Source of the DNA: an uncultured Victivallis sp.
GTDB lineage: Bacteria > Verrucomicrobiota > Lentisphaeria > Victivallales > Victivallaceae
Direction of reading: 5' to 3'
Assembly (NCBI GenBank): GCA_944389935.1
Contig: CALXOE010000013.1
Coordinates: 1 to 64,000 of the forward strand
Length of the DNA stretch: 64,000 bases
Shown: in pieces, positions 44,278 to 52,861 of the stretch
How positions within the stretch are numbered: the stretch's first letter is position 1
Layout: each line of letters starts with the position of its first letter
Made by a program: the position numbers and the translations under genes
The notes under the pieces: model-generated
What the model saw: only the letters and a program-made list of their open reading frames with translations
Told to the model about the DNA's origin: nothing
Database searches by the model: none

Positions 44278-45328
44278 AGGCAGTGGGGATTCCGGCGGAT
44301 TCGCGCAGAACCAGAGAACAGGGAATACGGATGCTGCGCTGTTCCGCCGGGAGCTCCCCTTCTGCGTTGATCTGGGCGACAAGCAGATCGATGGCGGCCA
44401 CTGCCTGCTGTTCCACATTCTGGTCGACAGTGGCCAGCGGCGGAATCGTCGCAGAGGAGAAGAGTTCATCGTCAAACCCGATCACCGCCATATCGTCCGG
44501 CACCCGAATGCCGCGCCGGGACAAAGCCTGAAGCAGACTTGCGGCATAAACGTCATTCTGCATCATGACCGCGTCCACCCGGTTCGGCAGCAGCTCCTCC
44601 TCGAGTACCCGGACAACCTCGCGCCGCATGTGCTCACGATCGGGGGAGTAATTGATACGGGAGATAAGAAAGTCCCTCCCCTCCACACGCCCGGCGCGCC
44701 GCATCGCCTCGCGGAATTCGTGAATCCGGCTCAAGATTGACACGTAAGGAACTTGATCCACCACCAGAGCCGGACATCTTCGCCCGCACCGGATGAAGTG
44801 TTCCGCACCGGCATAACTGCCCGCCCCCCAGTCCACATCGACACAGCAGGCGCTCTCAAGCGGAGACACTCCCATGAACAGAAGATTGCGCTTCCCCGAA
44901 AAACAAGCCCGAACCTGCTCCTGGTCACGGGGATGTTCGATGCCCAGAAAAATCACGCCGGCAATCCAGTATTCCATAAAAGTATAATAGCTTTGAAGCA
45001 GATCCTCGGGCATCCCGAAACTTTCGCTGATCATCAGCTGGTAACCGCGTTTCTTGGCTTCGCGTTCCATCGCCGCAAGACAGCGGAACAGGACCGGCGG
45101 CATCTGGCTGCAGATGCAGATGCCGATCAGGCGGCTGCTCTGGCCGACCAGCATCTTCGCCGCCCGGTTCGGCCGGTAACCGAGCTTTCGCGCCGCCTCG
45201 AGTACCCGCTCCCGCACCTCGGGCGAACCGTGGCGTGTGGGCGAATTGCTCAGGATATACCCGACGAGGCTCTTTGACACCCCGCAGTATTCCGCAATGT
45301 CCTTGATCGTGACCGCCTTTTCGCGCAT
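44276..45328 (-). CDS. LacI-family repressor (module C)
   Basis: A 350-residue regulator with the DNA-binding part VTIKDIAEYCGVSKSLVGYILSN and the hinge KLGYRPNRAAKMLVGQ. The effector domain has IGICICSQMP, QNDVYAASLLQALSRRG and DMAVIGFDDELFSSATIPPLATVDQN. The ATG at 45340 abuts its GGGAGG with no spacing, so I start four codons later at 45328, 12 nt from it. It follows the UPF0210 gene by a few tens of nt on the same strand and may be partly read from there. The palindrome at 44186-44199 is its likely target. Confidence 0.93.
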   Translation of the reverse strand: MREKAVTIKDIAEYCGVSKSLVGYILSNSPTRHGSPEVRERVLEAARKLGYRPNRAAKMLVGQSSRLIGICICSQMPPVLFRCLAAMEREAKKRGYQLMISESFGMPEDLLQSYYTFMEYWIAGVIFLGIEHPRDQEQVRACFSGKRNLLFMGVSPLESACCVDVDWGAGSYAGAEHFIRCGRRCPALVVDQVPYVSILSRIHEFREAMRRAGRVEGRDFLISRINYSPDREHMRREVVRVLEEELLPNRVDAVMMQNDVYAASLLQALSRRGIRVPDDMAVIGFDDELFSSATIPPLATVDQNVEQQAVAAIDLLVAQINAEGELPAEQRSIRIPCSLVLRESAGIPTA

Positions 45329-45362
45329 TCCCGGCTTCATCCTCCCGACCGCTCTCTCCGAA

Positions 45363-46721
45363 TCAGTTTTTCAAACTCTGGATCGGCGCCGGAATCCGGC
45401 CGCCGCGCCCGATGAACACAGCAGGAGAACAGGTGTTCACCGGCATCACCGGCGCTTCGCCGAGCAGTCCGCCGAATGAAACCGTATCCCCGACTTTGCA
45501 GCCGTATGCGGGGATCAGACGCACCGCCGTGGTCTTGAAATTCACCACGCCGATCGCGATCTCGTCGGCGATGATGCCGGAGATCACCTCCGCCGGCGTA
45601 TCCCCCGGAATCGCAATCATGTCCAGCCCGACCGAACAGACCGCCGTCATCGCTTCGAGTTTCTCGAGATTCAGCGCGCCGCAGCGCACCGCCTCGATCA
45701 TCCCCGCATCCTCCGAAACCGGAATGAACGCACCCGAGAGTCCGCCCACATGCGAGGAGGCCATCACCCCCCCTTTCTTCACCGCGTCATTCAACATCGC
45801 CAGCGCCGCAGTCGTGCCGTGACAGCCGCACTTCTCAAGCCCCATCGATTCGAGGATGTAGGCGACCGAATCCCCCACCGCCGGTGTCGGAGCGAGCGAA
45901 AGATCGACGATTCCGAACGGGACGCCGAGTTTCTCCGATGCCTCGCGCGCCACAAGCTGCCCGACCCGCGTGATCTTGAACGCCGTGCGCTTGATCGTCT
46001 CGGCGATCTCAGTCAGGTCACACGCCCCCTTGCGCCGGATCGCGGAGGCAACCACCCCGGGCCCGGAAACTCCCACGTTGATGACCGTCTCCGGTTCGCC
46101 GATCCCGTGAAACGCCCCCGCCATGAACGGGTTGTCCTCCGGCACGTTCGCAAAAATAACGAGCTTCGCGCAGCCGATCGAACCGTTCTCTTTCGTGCGT
46201 TCCGCCGTCTCGCGGACGATCTGACCCATCTCCGCAACCGCGTCCATGTTGATTCCGGCTTTCGTGCTCGCGACGTTCACCGACGAACAGACCCGCTCCG
46301 TCTCGGCAAGCGCCTCCGGAATCGAACTGATCAGCGTCCGGCTGCCATTCGTGAACCCCTTCTGCACCAGCGCACTGTAGCCGCCGATGAAGTTGATCCC
46401 GAGCTCGTGCGCGGCACGGTCGAGCGTTTTCGCGATTCCGACCGCTCCGTCGACGTCGAGCCCGCCCGCCATCAGCGCGATCGGAGTCACCGAAACCCGT
46501 TTGTTGATGATCGGAATGCCGTACTTCTTCTCAATCTCCTCCCCCGTGCGGACGAGATCGCGGGCACGGCTCATGACCCGGTCGTAAATGCGCACGGCAA
46601 GCCGCCTTGGATCGTCGCACTGACAGTCGTAAAGCGAAATCCCCATCGTGATCGTCCGGATATCGAGCTTCTCCTCGCGGATCATGCTGATGGTTTCCAG
46701 GATGTCTTTCATCTCAAACAT
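45363..46721 (-). CDS. UPF0210/PFL-family protein (DUF711)
   Basis: A 452-residue member of the UPF0210 family, related to pyruvate formate-lyase-like folds but lacking a demonstrated activity. Family blocks seen are [82 protein letters not shown] and [17 protein letters not shown]. Length is as expected (about 450). It starts two bases after the UPF0237 stop codon; the pair is known to be linked in many bacteria, which suggests joint function. Confidence 0.92.
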   Translation of the reverse strand: MFEMKDILETISMIREEKLDIRTITMGISLYDCQCDDPRRLAVRIYDRVMSRARDLVRTGEEIEKKYGIPIINKRVSVTPIALMAGGLDVDGAVGIAKTLDRAAHELGINFIGGYSALVQKGFTNGSRTLISSIPEALAETERVCSSVNVASTKAGINMDAVAEMGQIVRETAERTKENGSIGCAKLVIFANVPEDNPFMAGAFHGIGEPETVINVGVSGPGVVASAIRRKGACDLTEIAETIKRTAFKITRVGQLVAREASEKLGVPFGIVDLSLAPTPAVGDSVAYILESMGLEKCGCHGTTAALAMLNDAVKKGGVMASSHVGGLSGAFIPVSEDAGMIEAVRCGALNLEKLEAMTAVCSVGLDMIAIPGDTPAEVISGIIADEIAIGVVNFKTTAVRLIPAYGCKVGDTVSFGGLLGEAPVMPVNTCSPAVFIGRGGRIPAPIQSLKN

Positions 46722-46723
46722 GT

Positions 46724-46993
46724 TCAGATCCTGTGCATGGAGTTGAAGATGTCCTCGTGCATGGCGTGAATCTCGAGCCCCTCGCGCCGCCCGAGCGCGC
46801 TCATCCGGTCGACAAAATCGTTGAACGGAACCGTGAGCGCCTTGATATCCACGATCATGATCATCGTAAAATATTCATTCAAAACGGTCTGCGAGATATC
46901 AAGGATGTTCGCACCCGACTCCGCGCACCCCGCGCTGACCTTGGCGATGATGCCGACCGAATCCCGTCCGATGACGGAGACAACTGCTTTCAT
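46724..46993 (-). CDS. ACT-domain protein (UPF0237)
   Basis: An 89-residue single ACT domain: [23 protein letters not shown], then [10 protein letters not shown] and MIMIVDI. It matches UPF0237, a stand-alone ACT family that probably binds an amino acid or a related small molecule and is usually encoded just upstream of UPF0210, as here. TGAGGAAA lies before the ATG. It follows the GH5-like gene by 84 nt on the same strand; a run of seven T residues on the minus strand near 47051-47057 might mark a weak transcription end between them. Confidence 0.92.
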   Translation of the reverse strand: MKAVVSVIGRDSVGIIAKVSAGCAESGANILDISQTVLNEYFTMIMIVDIKALTVPFNDFVDRMSALGRREGLEIHAMHEDIFNSMHRI

Positions 46994-47077
46994 TTCAATA
47001 TTTCCTCACATTTATGACAGCATCTGCCATTTATGGCCGATGGGTCAAGAAAAAAACACGTTTCACCGCTGCCCGGC

Positions 47078-49012
47078 TCACCCCCGCTTCGTTCTGCGGA
47101 ATTTCAAAATCGAGCCGGAGTTTCCCTGCACCGTGAAGCCCGACACGACCGGCGGTTCACCCCAGACCATCGAATCGAATACCCACTCGGCGGAAGAGGT
47201 GATCTCATCCGTGAATGTTGTCGGCGTATTGTTGACCGCAATCACAAGCAGCGTATCCGGATCGACTTCATGCTCGGTGAGCGTGAGCTGAGGATTCGTC
47301 CGGAATACCCGCCGCCGCACTCCCGCCTTTTCCGCCGCAGCCGCGTAAAGCCGATAAAGCTCCTGCCCGCCCGGCAGAAATGCGCGCGGCGTCTCCGAGG
47401 CGGCCCGTTCGATCGGGGCGGCGAGGAAAAGCACTTTCCCCTCCCCGAACGCCCGGCAGCAGAAGATCGGATCATCATCGCTGTCGACCGCAAGGACTTC
47501 CGCGTCGCGGTTCACAAGGTCGATCTGAAACTCGGAACGGCAGCGCAGATGGAAGTCGCGCTCCTCCGAAGAGATCACCGTCTCGGCCACCGCCCGGCTG
47601 ACGGTCGCAATGTCGATTCCAAAGACCGAATTGAACGGCTCGAGCGACCCGCCGTCGGAAGTGACCAGCAGCGTCGCCCCCTCCTGAACCGCCCTGAGCA
47701 GCTCCCGGTAGCGGCGTCCCGGCATCACGCGCGTGTCGCGGATCGACGGCAGGATGTAGAATTTCGCAGGTTTGAGCGCCTGCTCCGAATACTGGAACTC
47801 GATGTCGAACCCCGCCTGTTTCGCGAGCAGAAATCCCGCGTACGCCACGCCCCACTGATCCTGATCCTGCGAGAGGATCATCACGGCATCGCGCCGGAAC
47901 GGGGGGAGTTTACGCAGTCCCGTCCGGTCGAGCATCTCCCCGAATGCCTTCATCACACGCAGCGTCGGCTTCTCCTCCCGGTCGGGCCGCAGAAGTCCGA
48001 GTTCGCGCTCCATCGCGACCCAGTCGTAGGGAGCATGTTTAAGCAGGGTCTGGTCATTCGCACACCACCACAGCAAACCACGGCAGTCGTGTGCGAGACT
48101 GTTCCAGAGCATGTTGTTCAAATAGGCGGCGGCAACCGTCTCGCTCGAAAACGTCGGTCCGAGGCTGCCCGCCTCCTCGACGAACGCCGGAACGCCGCCG
48201 ACATCGCCGTAAAGCCGCGTCTCGGCGGCGGCGTGAAACGCATTGCGCATCGTGTTGACCGGATCGGTTGAACAGTGCGGCGTAAACAGCGGATACGGGT
48301 GCGTGCAGAGCACATCGGTCACCTCCGCCTGGTCGGAGATCTTCCACGGCCCGCCGTCACAGACGAGCGAGTGCATGCCGGAAACCACCGGGCGCTCCGC
48401 GTCCTCACGGCGGATCGCCGCCGTGATCGTGTCGCTCCAGCACCAGGCCTCATCGGCGGAAACCGGGCTGCCCATGCAGTTGCACTCGTTGCCGAGATCC
48501 CATGCGGCGATCGCTGGACAATCTTTCAGCGAACGCACGAGATACCGAACCATCCGGACCTGCCATTTGATGGCGGTCGCATCGGTGATCACATTCACCC
48601 GCTCGAATGCGGGAGGCACATGCATGCGACCGGACATCCAGCCGGTCACGAGACCGACAATGAGCCGGATGCCGTTCTCAGCGGCAATGCGGCAGAGTTC
48701 GCGGAAACGCTCGACCATTTTCTCATCGACGCCGGCGCGTCCGGCGGGGGTGTCAGGCAGCGGCTCCTCCCCGAAGCGCATTTCGACAAAGCACTGCCCG
48801 AATCCCGTGAGCGCCTGAATCGGCTGAAAATCCGGCCAGAGCGGAAACACCCGCGCGACCGTCACCCCGTTCCGGGCGAGCTGCCTGAAATCCTCCGCCA
48901 CGACTTCCGGCCGCCAATCCCGCCACATTGCGGTTCCCGCATGGCTGGCCCAGTAGTTGCATCCAGTGAAAAAACCGGCGCCGGGCGCGAAAATATTCCG
49001 AACTCCGTCCAT
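47078..49012 (-). CDS. GH5-like glycoside hydrolase with GATase-like domain
   Basis: A 644-residue protein without a signal peptide. The barrel resembles mannanase-type GH5 enzymes: FFTGCNYWASHAGTAMWRDW, then RLIVGLVTGWMSG, AAWDLGNECNC with the acid/base glutamate and PAFVEEAGSLG with the nucleophile. After about residue 370 there is a class I glutamine-amidotransferase-like domain (AKFYILPSI, LLRAVQEGATLLVTSDGG), as seen in GH42 trimerisation domains, then a beta-sandwich. I use ATG 49012, which is 9 nt from AGGAGG; an earlier ATG touches that site directly. Substrate unknown. Confidence 0.85.
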   Translation of the reverse strand: MDGVRNIFAPGAGFFTGCNYWASHAGTAMWRDWRPEVVAEDFRQLARNGVTVARVFPLWPDFQPIQALTGFGQCFVEMRFGEEPLPDTPAGRAGVDEKMVERFRELCRIAAENGIRLIVGLVTGWMSGRMHVPPAFERVNVITDATAIKWQVRMVRYLVRSLKDCPAIAAWDLGNECNCMGSPVSADEAWCWSDTITAAIRREDAERPVVSGMHSLVCDGGPWKISDQAEVTDVLCTHPYPLFTPHCSTDPVNTMRNAFHAAAETRLYGDVGGVPAFVEEAGSLGPTFSSETVAAAYLNNMLWNSLAHDCRGLLWWCANDQTLLKHAPYDWVAMERELGLLRPDREEKPTLRVMKAFGEMLDRTGLRKLPPFRRDAVMILSQDQDQWGVAYAGFLLAKQAGFDIEFQYSEQALKPAKFYILPSIRDTRVMPGRRYRELLRAVQEGATLLVTSDGGSLEPFNSVFGIDIATVSRAVAETVISSEERDFHLRCRSEFQIDLVNRDAEVLAVDSDDDPIFCCRAFGEGKVLFLAAPIERAASETPRAFLPGGQELYRLYAAAAEKAGVRRRVFRTNPQLTLTEHEVDPDTLLVIAVNNTPTTFTDEITSSAEWVFDSMVWGEPPVVSGFTVQGNSGSILKFRRTKRG

Positions 49013-49064
49013 GACGCTCATCCTCCTGATCTCTGATTCATCGGTCAAAATTCGTTTTACTCTA

Positions 49065-49092
49065 AATATATCTTCTCCCGCGCAGGTTTCAA
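49065..49092 (-). promoter_or_regulatory. Promoter of the GH5-like gene
   Basis: TTGAAA (49087-49092), 16 nt, TATATT (49065-49070) on the minus strand. Confidence 0.6.
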
Positions 49093-49103
49093 ACCCCGGC
49101 TAG

Positions 49104-49132
49104 TTGAATTTTTCCGGAAAGAGCGGTATCTT
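49104..49132 (+). promoter_or_regulatory. Promoter of metH
   Basis: TTGAAT (49104-49109), 17 nt, TATCTT (49127-49132). The leader is about 20 nt, too short for a cobalamin or SAM riboswitch. Confidence 0.5.
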
Positions 49133-49162
49133 ATAAGGAAAAACATCGCAGGAAGGACACGC

Positions 49163-51592
49163 ATGACACGCAGTGAATTCAAAGATCTCGCCGCCCGGCA
49201 CATTCTCCGCCTCGACGGAGCCACCGGGACCGAACTGGCAAAACGCGGGATGCCCGCCGGGGTCTGCCCCGAAGCGTGGATTCTCGACCATCCCGATGCG
49301 ATCCTCGACGTGCAGCGGAGCTACGCCGCCGCCGGAAGTGATATTGTTTACGCGCCGACTTTCGGAGCCAATCCGCTCAAACTCGCGGAGTTCGGTCTTG
49401 AGGAACGCACGGAAGAGCTCAACCGGGAACTCGCGAAACTCTCACGCCGCGCGCTGCCGCCCGACCGGTATGTGTTCGGTGACATTGCTCCGACGGGAAA
49501 ACTCATCGAACCTTACGGGGAACTCGCGTTCGAGGAGACGGTCGAACTTTACAAACGCCAGATCCGCGCGCTGCTCGCGAGCGAAAGCCTCGACGGGTTT
49601 GCGATCGAAACGATGATGGACCTGCAGGAGGCGCGCGCCGCGCTCATCGCGGTTCGGGAACTCTCGGATCTTCCGACGATTGTGACTCTGACGTTCGAGC
49701 CGGGCGGACGGACGCTGACCGGAGTTCATCCGGTTTCGGCGCTCGTGACGCTGCAATCCCTCGGCGCGGACGCATTCGGCTGCAACTGTTCGACCGGCCC
49801 GGAGGCGATGGCGGAGATCATCCGCGAACTCAAACCCTACGCGGAAATTCCGCTCGTCGCCAAGCCGAATGCCGGAATGCCGCATCTCTTCGACGGCGTG
49901 ACGAAATTCGACCTCGCACCGAAACCGTTCGCCCAGGCTGCGCTCGCCCTCGTCGACGCCGGCGCGAATCTGATCGGCGGCTGCTGCGGAACTTCCCCGG
50001 AACACATCCGGGAACTGAACGCGGCGCTCGGAAACAGCCTGCCGCGCCCGGTCGTTCCGGAGAAGCGCGGCGTCGTCGCCTCGCCCGGCCGCTTCCGCCG
50101 CCTCGCGCCGGAGGAGCCGTTCGCGCTCGTAGGGGAGCGGATCAATCCGACCGGCAAGAAAGCGCTTCAGGCTGAACTGCGCAGCGGTTCGCTCGAACTC
50201 GTGAAACAGTTTGCGCGCGAACAGAATGAACAGGGCGCGGCGCTGCTCGACGTGAACTTCGGTCTCTCCGGAATCGATGAAGCCGGAATGATGCGCCGCG
50301 CAATCGGACAGCTCGTGCTCACGGTCGACACTCCGCTCTGCATCGACTCGACCAATCCGAAAGCGGTGGAGGCGGGGCTGCGGCTCTATCCCGGGCGGGC
50401 GCTCTTCAATTCGATCTCGCTGGAGGAGGAGCGGATCCGGGCGATTCTGCCGATCGCCGCGAAGTACGGGGCAATGCTCGTGCTGCTGCCGCTGACCGAT
50501 CAGGGAATTCCTGCGACGGTCGAGGAGCGGATGCAGGTCCTCGCGAAAATCGCCGGGCATGCGCGAAAATATGGTTACCACTCGGCGGACTTCGTCGCCG
50601 ATGCGCTCATCATGACCATCTCGGCGAATCCGGAGGCGGCGGCGATTTCGCTCGACTTCATCGAAGCGTGCCGCCGCCGGGCGGAACTTGCGACGATCTG
50701 CGGACTCTCGAACGTGAGTTTCGGGCTGCCGTCGCGGGCGGTGGTGAATCAGACGTTTCTCGGGATGGCGATCGGGCGCGGACTCACTTCGGCCATCGCG
50801 AATCCGGCTGCACCGGGCATTCTCGACACGATTGCGGCCGCTGACGCGCTCACGGGGCGCGACTCCCGGCTTGAGCGGTACATCAACCGCTTTGCTGCGC
50901 TTCCGGCGCAGGGGAATTCACCCGTTCCGGAGTCGAAACCGACGGAACCGCAGACGCTTCCGCTTCCGGAGCGGCTCTACGATGCCGTGCTGCGCGGACG
51001 GCGCGGCGAAGCGTTGAAACTCCTCGATGAAGTCATCGCCTCCGGAACGAAACCGGGGGTGATCGTCGATGAGATTCTGATTCCGGCGATCACGGAGGTC
51101 GGCAACCGTTTCGAGCGCAAGGAGTATTTCCTGCCGCAGCTCATGCAGAGCGCTTCGGCCATGCAGAAAGCGATGGAGAAGCTCGAACCGCTGCTCGAAG
51201 AGGGCGGCGGACGCGGCGACGGCCCCGTATTCGTCCTCGCGACGGTCAAGGGAGACATCCACGACATCGGCAAGAATATCGTCGCGCTGCTGCTCAAAAA
51301 CCACAACTTCCGGGTCATCGACCTCGGCAAGGACGTTCCGGCGGAGACGATCGTCGAAACCGCGATCCGTGAAAAGGCGAAGCTCATCGGGCTCTCCGCG
51401 CTGATGACCACGACCATGCCGCAGATGAAAGTCGTCATCGACCTGGCATGTGAGCGGGGGCTCGACATTCCGGTCCTCGTCGGCGGCGCCGCGGTCGATG
51501 AGAACTTCGCAGAATCGATCGGCGCGGTCTACGGCGCGGATGCGATGGCCGCCGTCCGCAATGCGAAGAGGCTGCTCGGCCTTTCACAGTGA
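49163..51592 (+). CDS. metH: Short cobalamin-dependent methionine synthase
   Basis: An 809-residue protein with three of the four usual MetH modules. Residues 1 to about 295 are the homocysteine methyltransferase barrel (LDGATGTELAKRG, zinc ligands in GCNCS and GGCCGTSP). About 320-570 is the pterin-binding barrel (VGERINPTGKK, ALLDVNFGL). About 595-809 is the cobalamin cap and B12 domain with DIHDIGKN (axial His700). The reactivation domain that binds S-adenosylmethionine is absent, as is usual for the short MetH of many anaerobes, so a separate reactivation protein must exist. AGGAAGGA precedes the ATG. Confidence 0.93.
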   Translation: MTRSEFKDLAARHILRLDGATGTELAKRGMPAGVCPEAWILDHPDAILDVQRSYAAAGSDIVYAPTFGANPLKLAEFGLEERTEELNRELAKLSRRALPPDRYVFGDIAPTGKLIEPYGELAFEETVELYKRQIRALLASESLDGFAIETMMDLQEARAALIAVRELSDLPTIVTLTFEPGGRTLTGVHPVSALVTLQSLGADAFGCNCSTGPEAMAEIIRELKPYAEIPLVAKPNAGMPHLFDGVTKFDLAPKPFAQAALALVDAGANLIGGCCGTSPEHIRELNAALGNSLPRPVVPEKRGVVASPGRFRRLAPEEPFALVGERINPTGKKALQAELRSGSLELVKQFAREQNEQGAALLDVNFGLSGIDEAGMMRRAIGQLVLTVDTPLCIDSTNPKAVEAGLRLYPGRALFNSISLEEERIRAILPIAAKYGAMLVLLPLTDQGIPATVEERMQVLAKIAGHARKYGYHSADFVADALIMTISANPEAAAISLDFIEACRRRAELATICGLSNVSFGLPSRAVVNQTFLGMAIGRGLTSAIANPAAPGILDTIAAADALTGRDSRLERYINRFAALPAQGNSPVPESKPTEPQTLPLPERLYDAVLRGRRGEALKLLDEVIASGTKPGVIVDEILIPAITEVGNRFERKEYFLPQLMQSASAMQKAMEKLEPLLEEGGGRGDGPVFVLATVKGDIHDIGKNIVALLLKNHNFRVIDLGKDVPAETIVETAIREKAKLIGLSALMTTTMPQMKVVIDLACERGLDIPVLVGGAAVDENFAESIGAVYGADAMAAVRNAKRLLGLSQ

Positions 51593-52651
51593 TTCGAGCG
51601 ACCACTCGCGCGGGGCGCGCAGGACCGGTCTCTCCCCCTCGAATTCGACGGGCAGCCAGAGATAGCGGCCGTCGATCGCGTTGTCAGGACGCCAGATGTC
51701 GGCCATGAAGAGGAAGCGCCCTCCCCCGAGCGGTTCGATCCAGGTGCTCTGCGCCCCGTAAGTCAACTCGCCGCCGTCGTCGACGGCGGGATTCCCGAGT
51801 TCGGTCCACGGTCCCTGCAGAGAGTCGGCGACAGCGGAACGGGCCGCGTTCGGCGCCCATCCCGTGCAGCCGGACCCGATGAAATAATACTTTCCGTTGT
51901 GTTTGAAGAGCGATGGCGCCTCCATCCAGCGGAACGGGAAGATCCGCCAGAATCGTCCGGTCCGCCCGAGGTAGTCGTCGGTGAGCTCCGCCACATGCGT
52001 GGTGCTGTTCCGTTCGGAAGAGTAGATCAGATACGCTCTGCCGTCATCGTCGACAAAGAGCGTCATATCGCGTGAATCCTGCCCGGTCGGAACGCAGGCG
52101 CCGAGAATCGATCCGCGCGCAGCTTCCGGATTTTCGCCGCATGAAATACGGTTGAGCTTCGCCGCGCTCGCGGCGATCCGGGCGGGATCGCGCAACTCCG
52201 GCGGAGTGTTTTCCGGCCAGAAACCGGGATTGATCTTCGTGATCTCCCGCAGTTGAAACGGCCCCTCGGGGGCGTCGGCCGTGGCGATTCCGATCGAAGC
52301 GTCCTGATACGAGGAGTCGCGCTCGAAATGGAAATACATCACAAACTTCCCGGTTCGCGGGCAGAAGAGCACTTTCGGCCGCTCGATGACACAGCCGGGA
52401 CGCACCGCGGTCGAACCGGAGTTCTTCACGTCGAACGCGATTCCGGCATCGCGCCAGTTGTAATAATCGTCCGAGACGTAAACATGGACGCCGACCCGGG
52501 CGAGATTGCCGCGCCGTCCCTCGACTTTATGTTCGCCGTACCAGTAGATTTTTCCGCCGTGCCGGAGCAGACAGCCGCCGTGGGCGTTGATGTGCACGCC
52601 ATGATCGTCCGGCCAGAGTTCGCCGGGACGGAACGAGTGAAAGTTCGTCAT
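51584..52651 (-). CDS. GH43 hydrolase, galactan 1,3-beta-galactosidase type
   Basis: A 355-residue five-bladed propeller enzyme without a signal peptide. HINAHGGCLLRHGGKIYWYG at the start and FRWMEAPSLFKHNGKYYFIG with GCTGWAPN are the marks of the GH43 group that includes exo-beta-1,3-galactanases (subfamily 24-like). The proposed catalytic acid is the Glu of MEAPS; the aspartate base found in other GH43 enzymes is not visible at the first blade, in line with this group. It would trim arabinogalactan-type chains. Its end overlaps metH by 9 nt on the opposite strand. Confidence 0.85.
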   Translation of the reverse strand: MTNFHSFRPGELWPDDHGVHINAHGGCLLRHGGKIYWYGEHKVEGRRGNLARVGVHVYVSDDYYNWRDAGIAFDVKNSGSTAVRPGCVIERPKVLFCPRTGKFVMYFHFERDSSYQDASIGIATADAPEGPFQLREITKINPGFWPENTPPELRDPARIAASAAKLNRISCGENPEAARGSILGACVPTGQDSRDMTLFVDDDGRAYLIYSSERNSTTHVAELTDDYLGRTGRFWRIFPFRWMEAPSLFKHNGKYYFIGSGCTGWAPNAARSAVADSLQGPWTELGNPAVDDGGELTYGAQSTWIEPLGGGRFLFMADIWRPDNAIDGRYLWLPVEFEGERPVLRAPREWSLESL

Positions 52652-52763
52652 AGTTTCATCCTCATTGAAATGGATTTCTGATTATTGTAACGCCACAGAG
52701 TCCCGATTTCCACAGGAAAACAAAAAAAAAGAGATGAAATCGTCGGAAACCGGAGTGCTGTTG

Positions 52764-52792
52764 TTGAAAAAAAATCCGATGGAGGCTATATT
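52764..52792 (+). promoter_or_regulatory. Promoter of the long greA
   Basis: TTGAAA (52764-52769), 17 nt, TATATT (52787-52792). Confidence 0.65.
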
Positions 52793-52817
52793 TATTACTT
52801 GCAAGAAAACGCGCGGG

Positions 52818-52837
52818 GCGCTCCCTCCGCGGAGCGC
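52818..52837 (+). other. Leader hairpin of the long greA
   Basis: GCGCTCC (52818-52824) and GGAGCGC (52831-52837) form a stable stem in the transcribed leader, about 12 nt before the ribosome-binding site. It lacks a T run, so it is not a terminator; it may stabilise the message or affect translation. Confidence 0.4.
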
Positions 52838-52861
52838 GGCGCTTACGATGGAGACACAACG

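Noticed and set aside
49049..49162. Cobalamin or SAM riboswitch before metH
   Set aside because: The leader after the promoter is about 20 nt, with none of the conserved riboswitch blocks.
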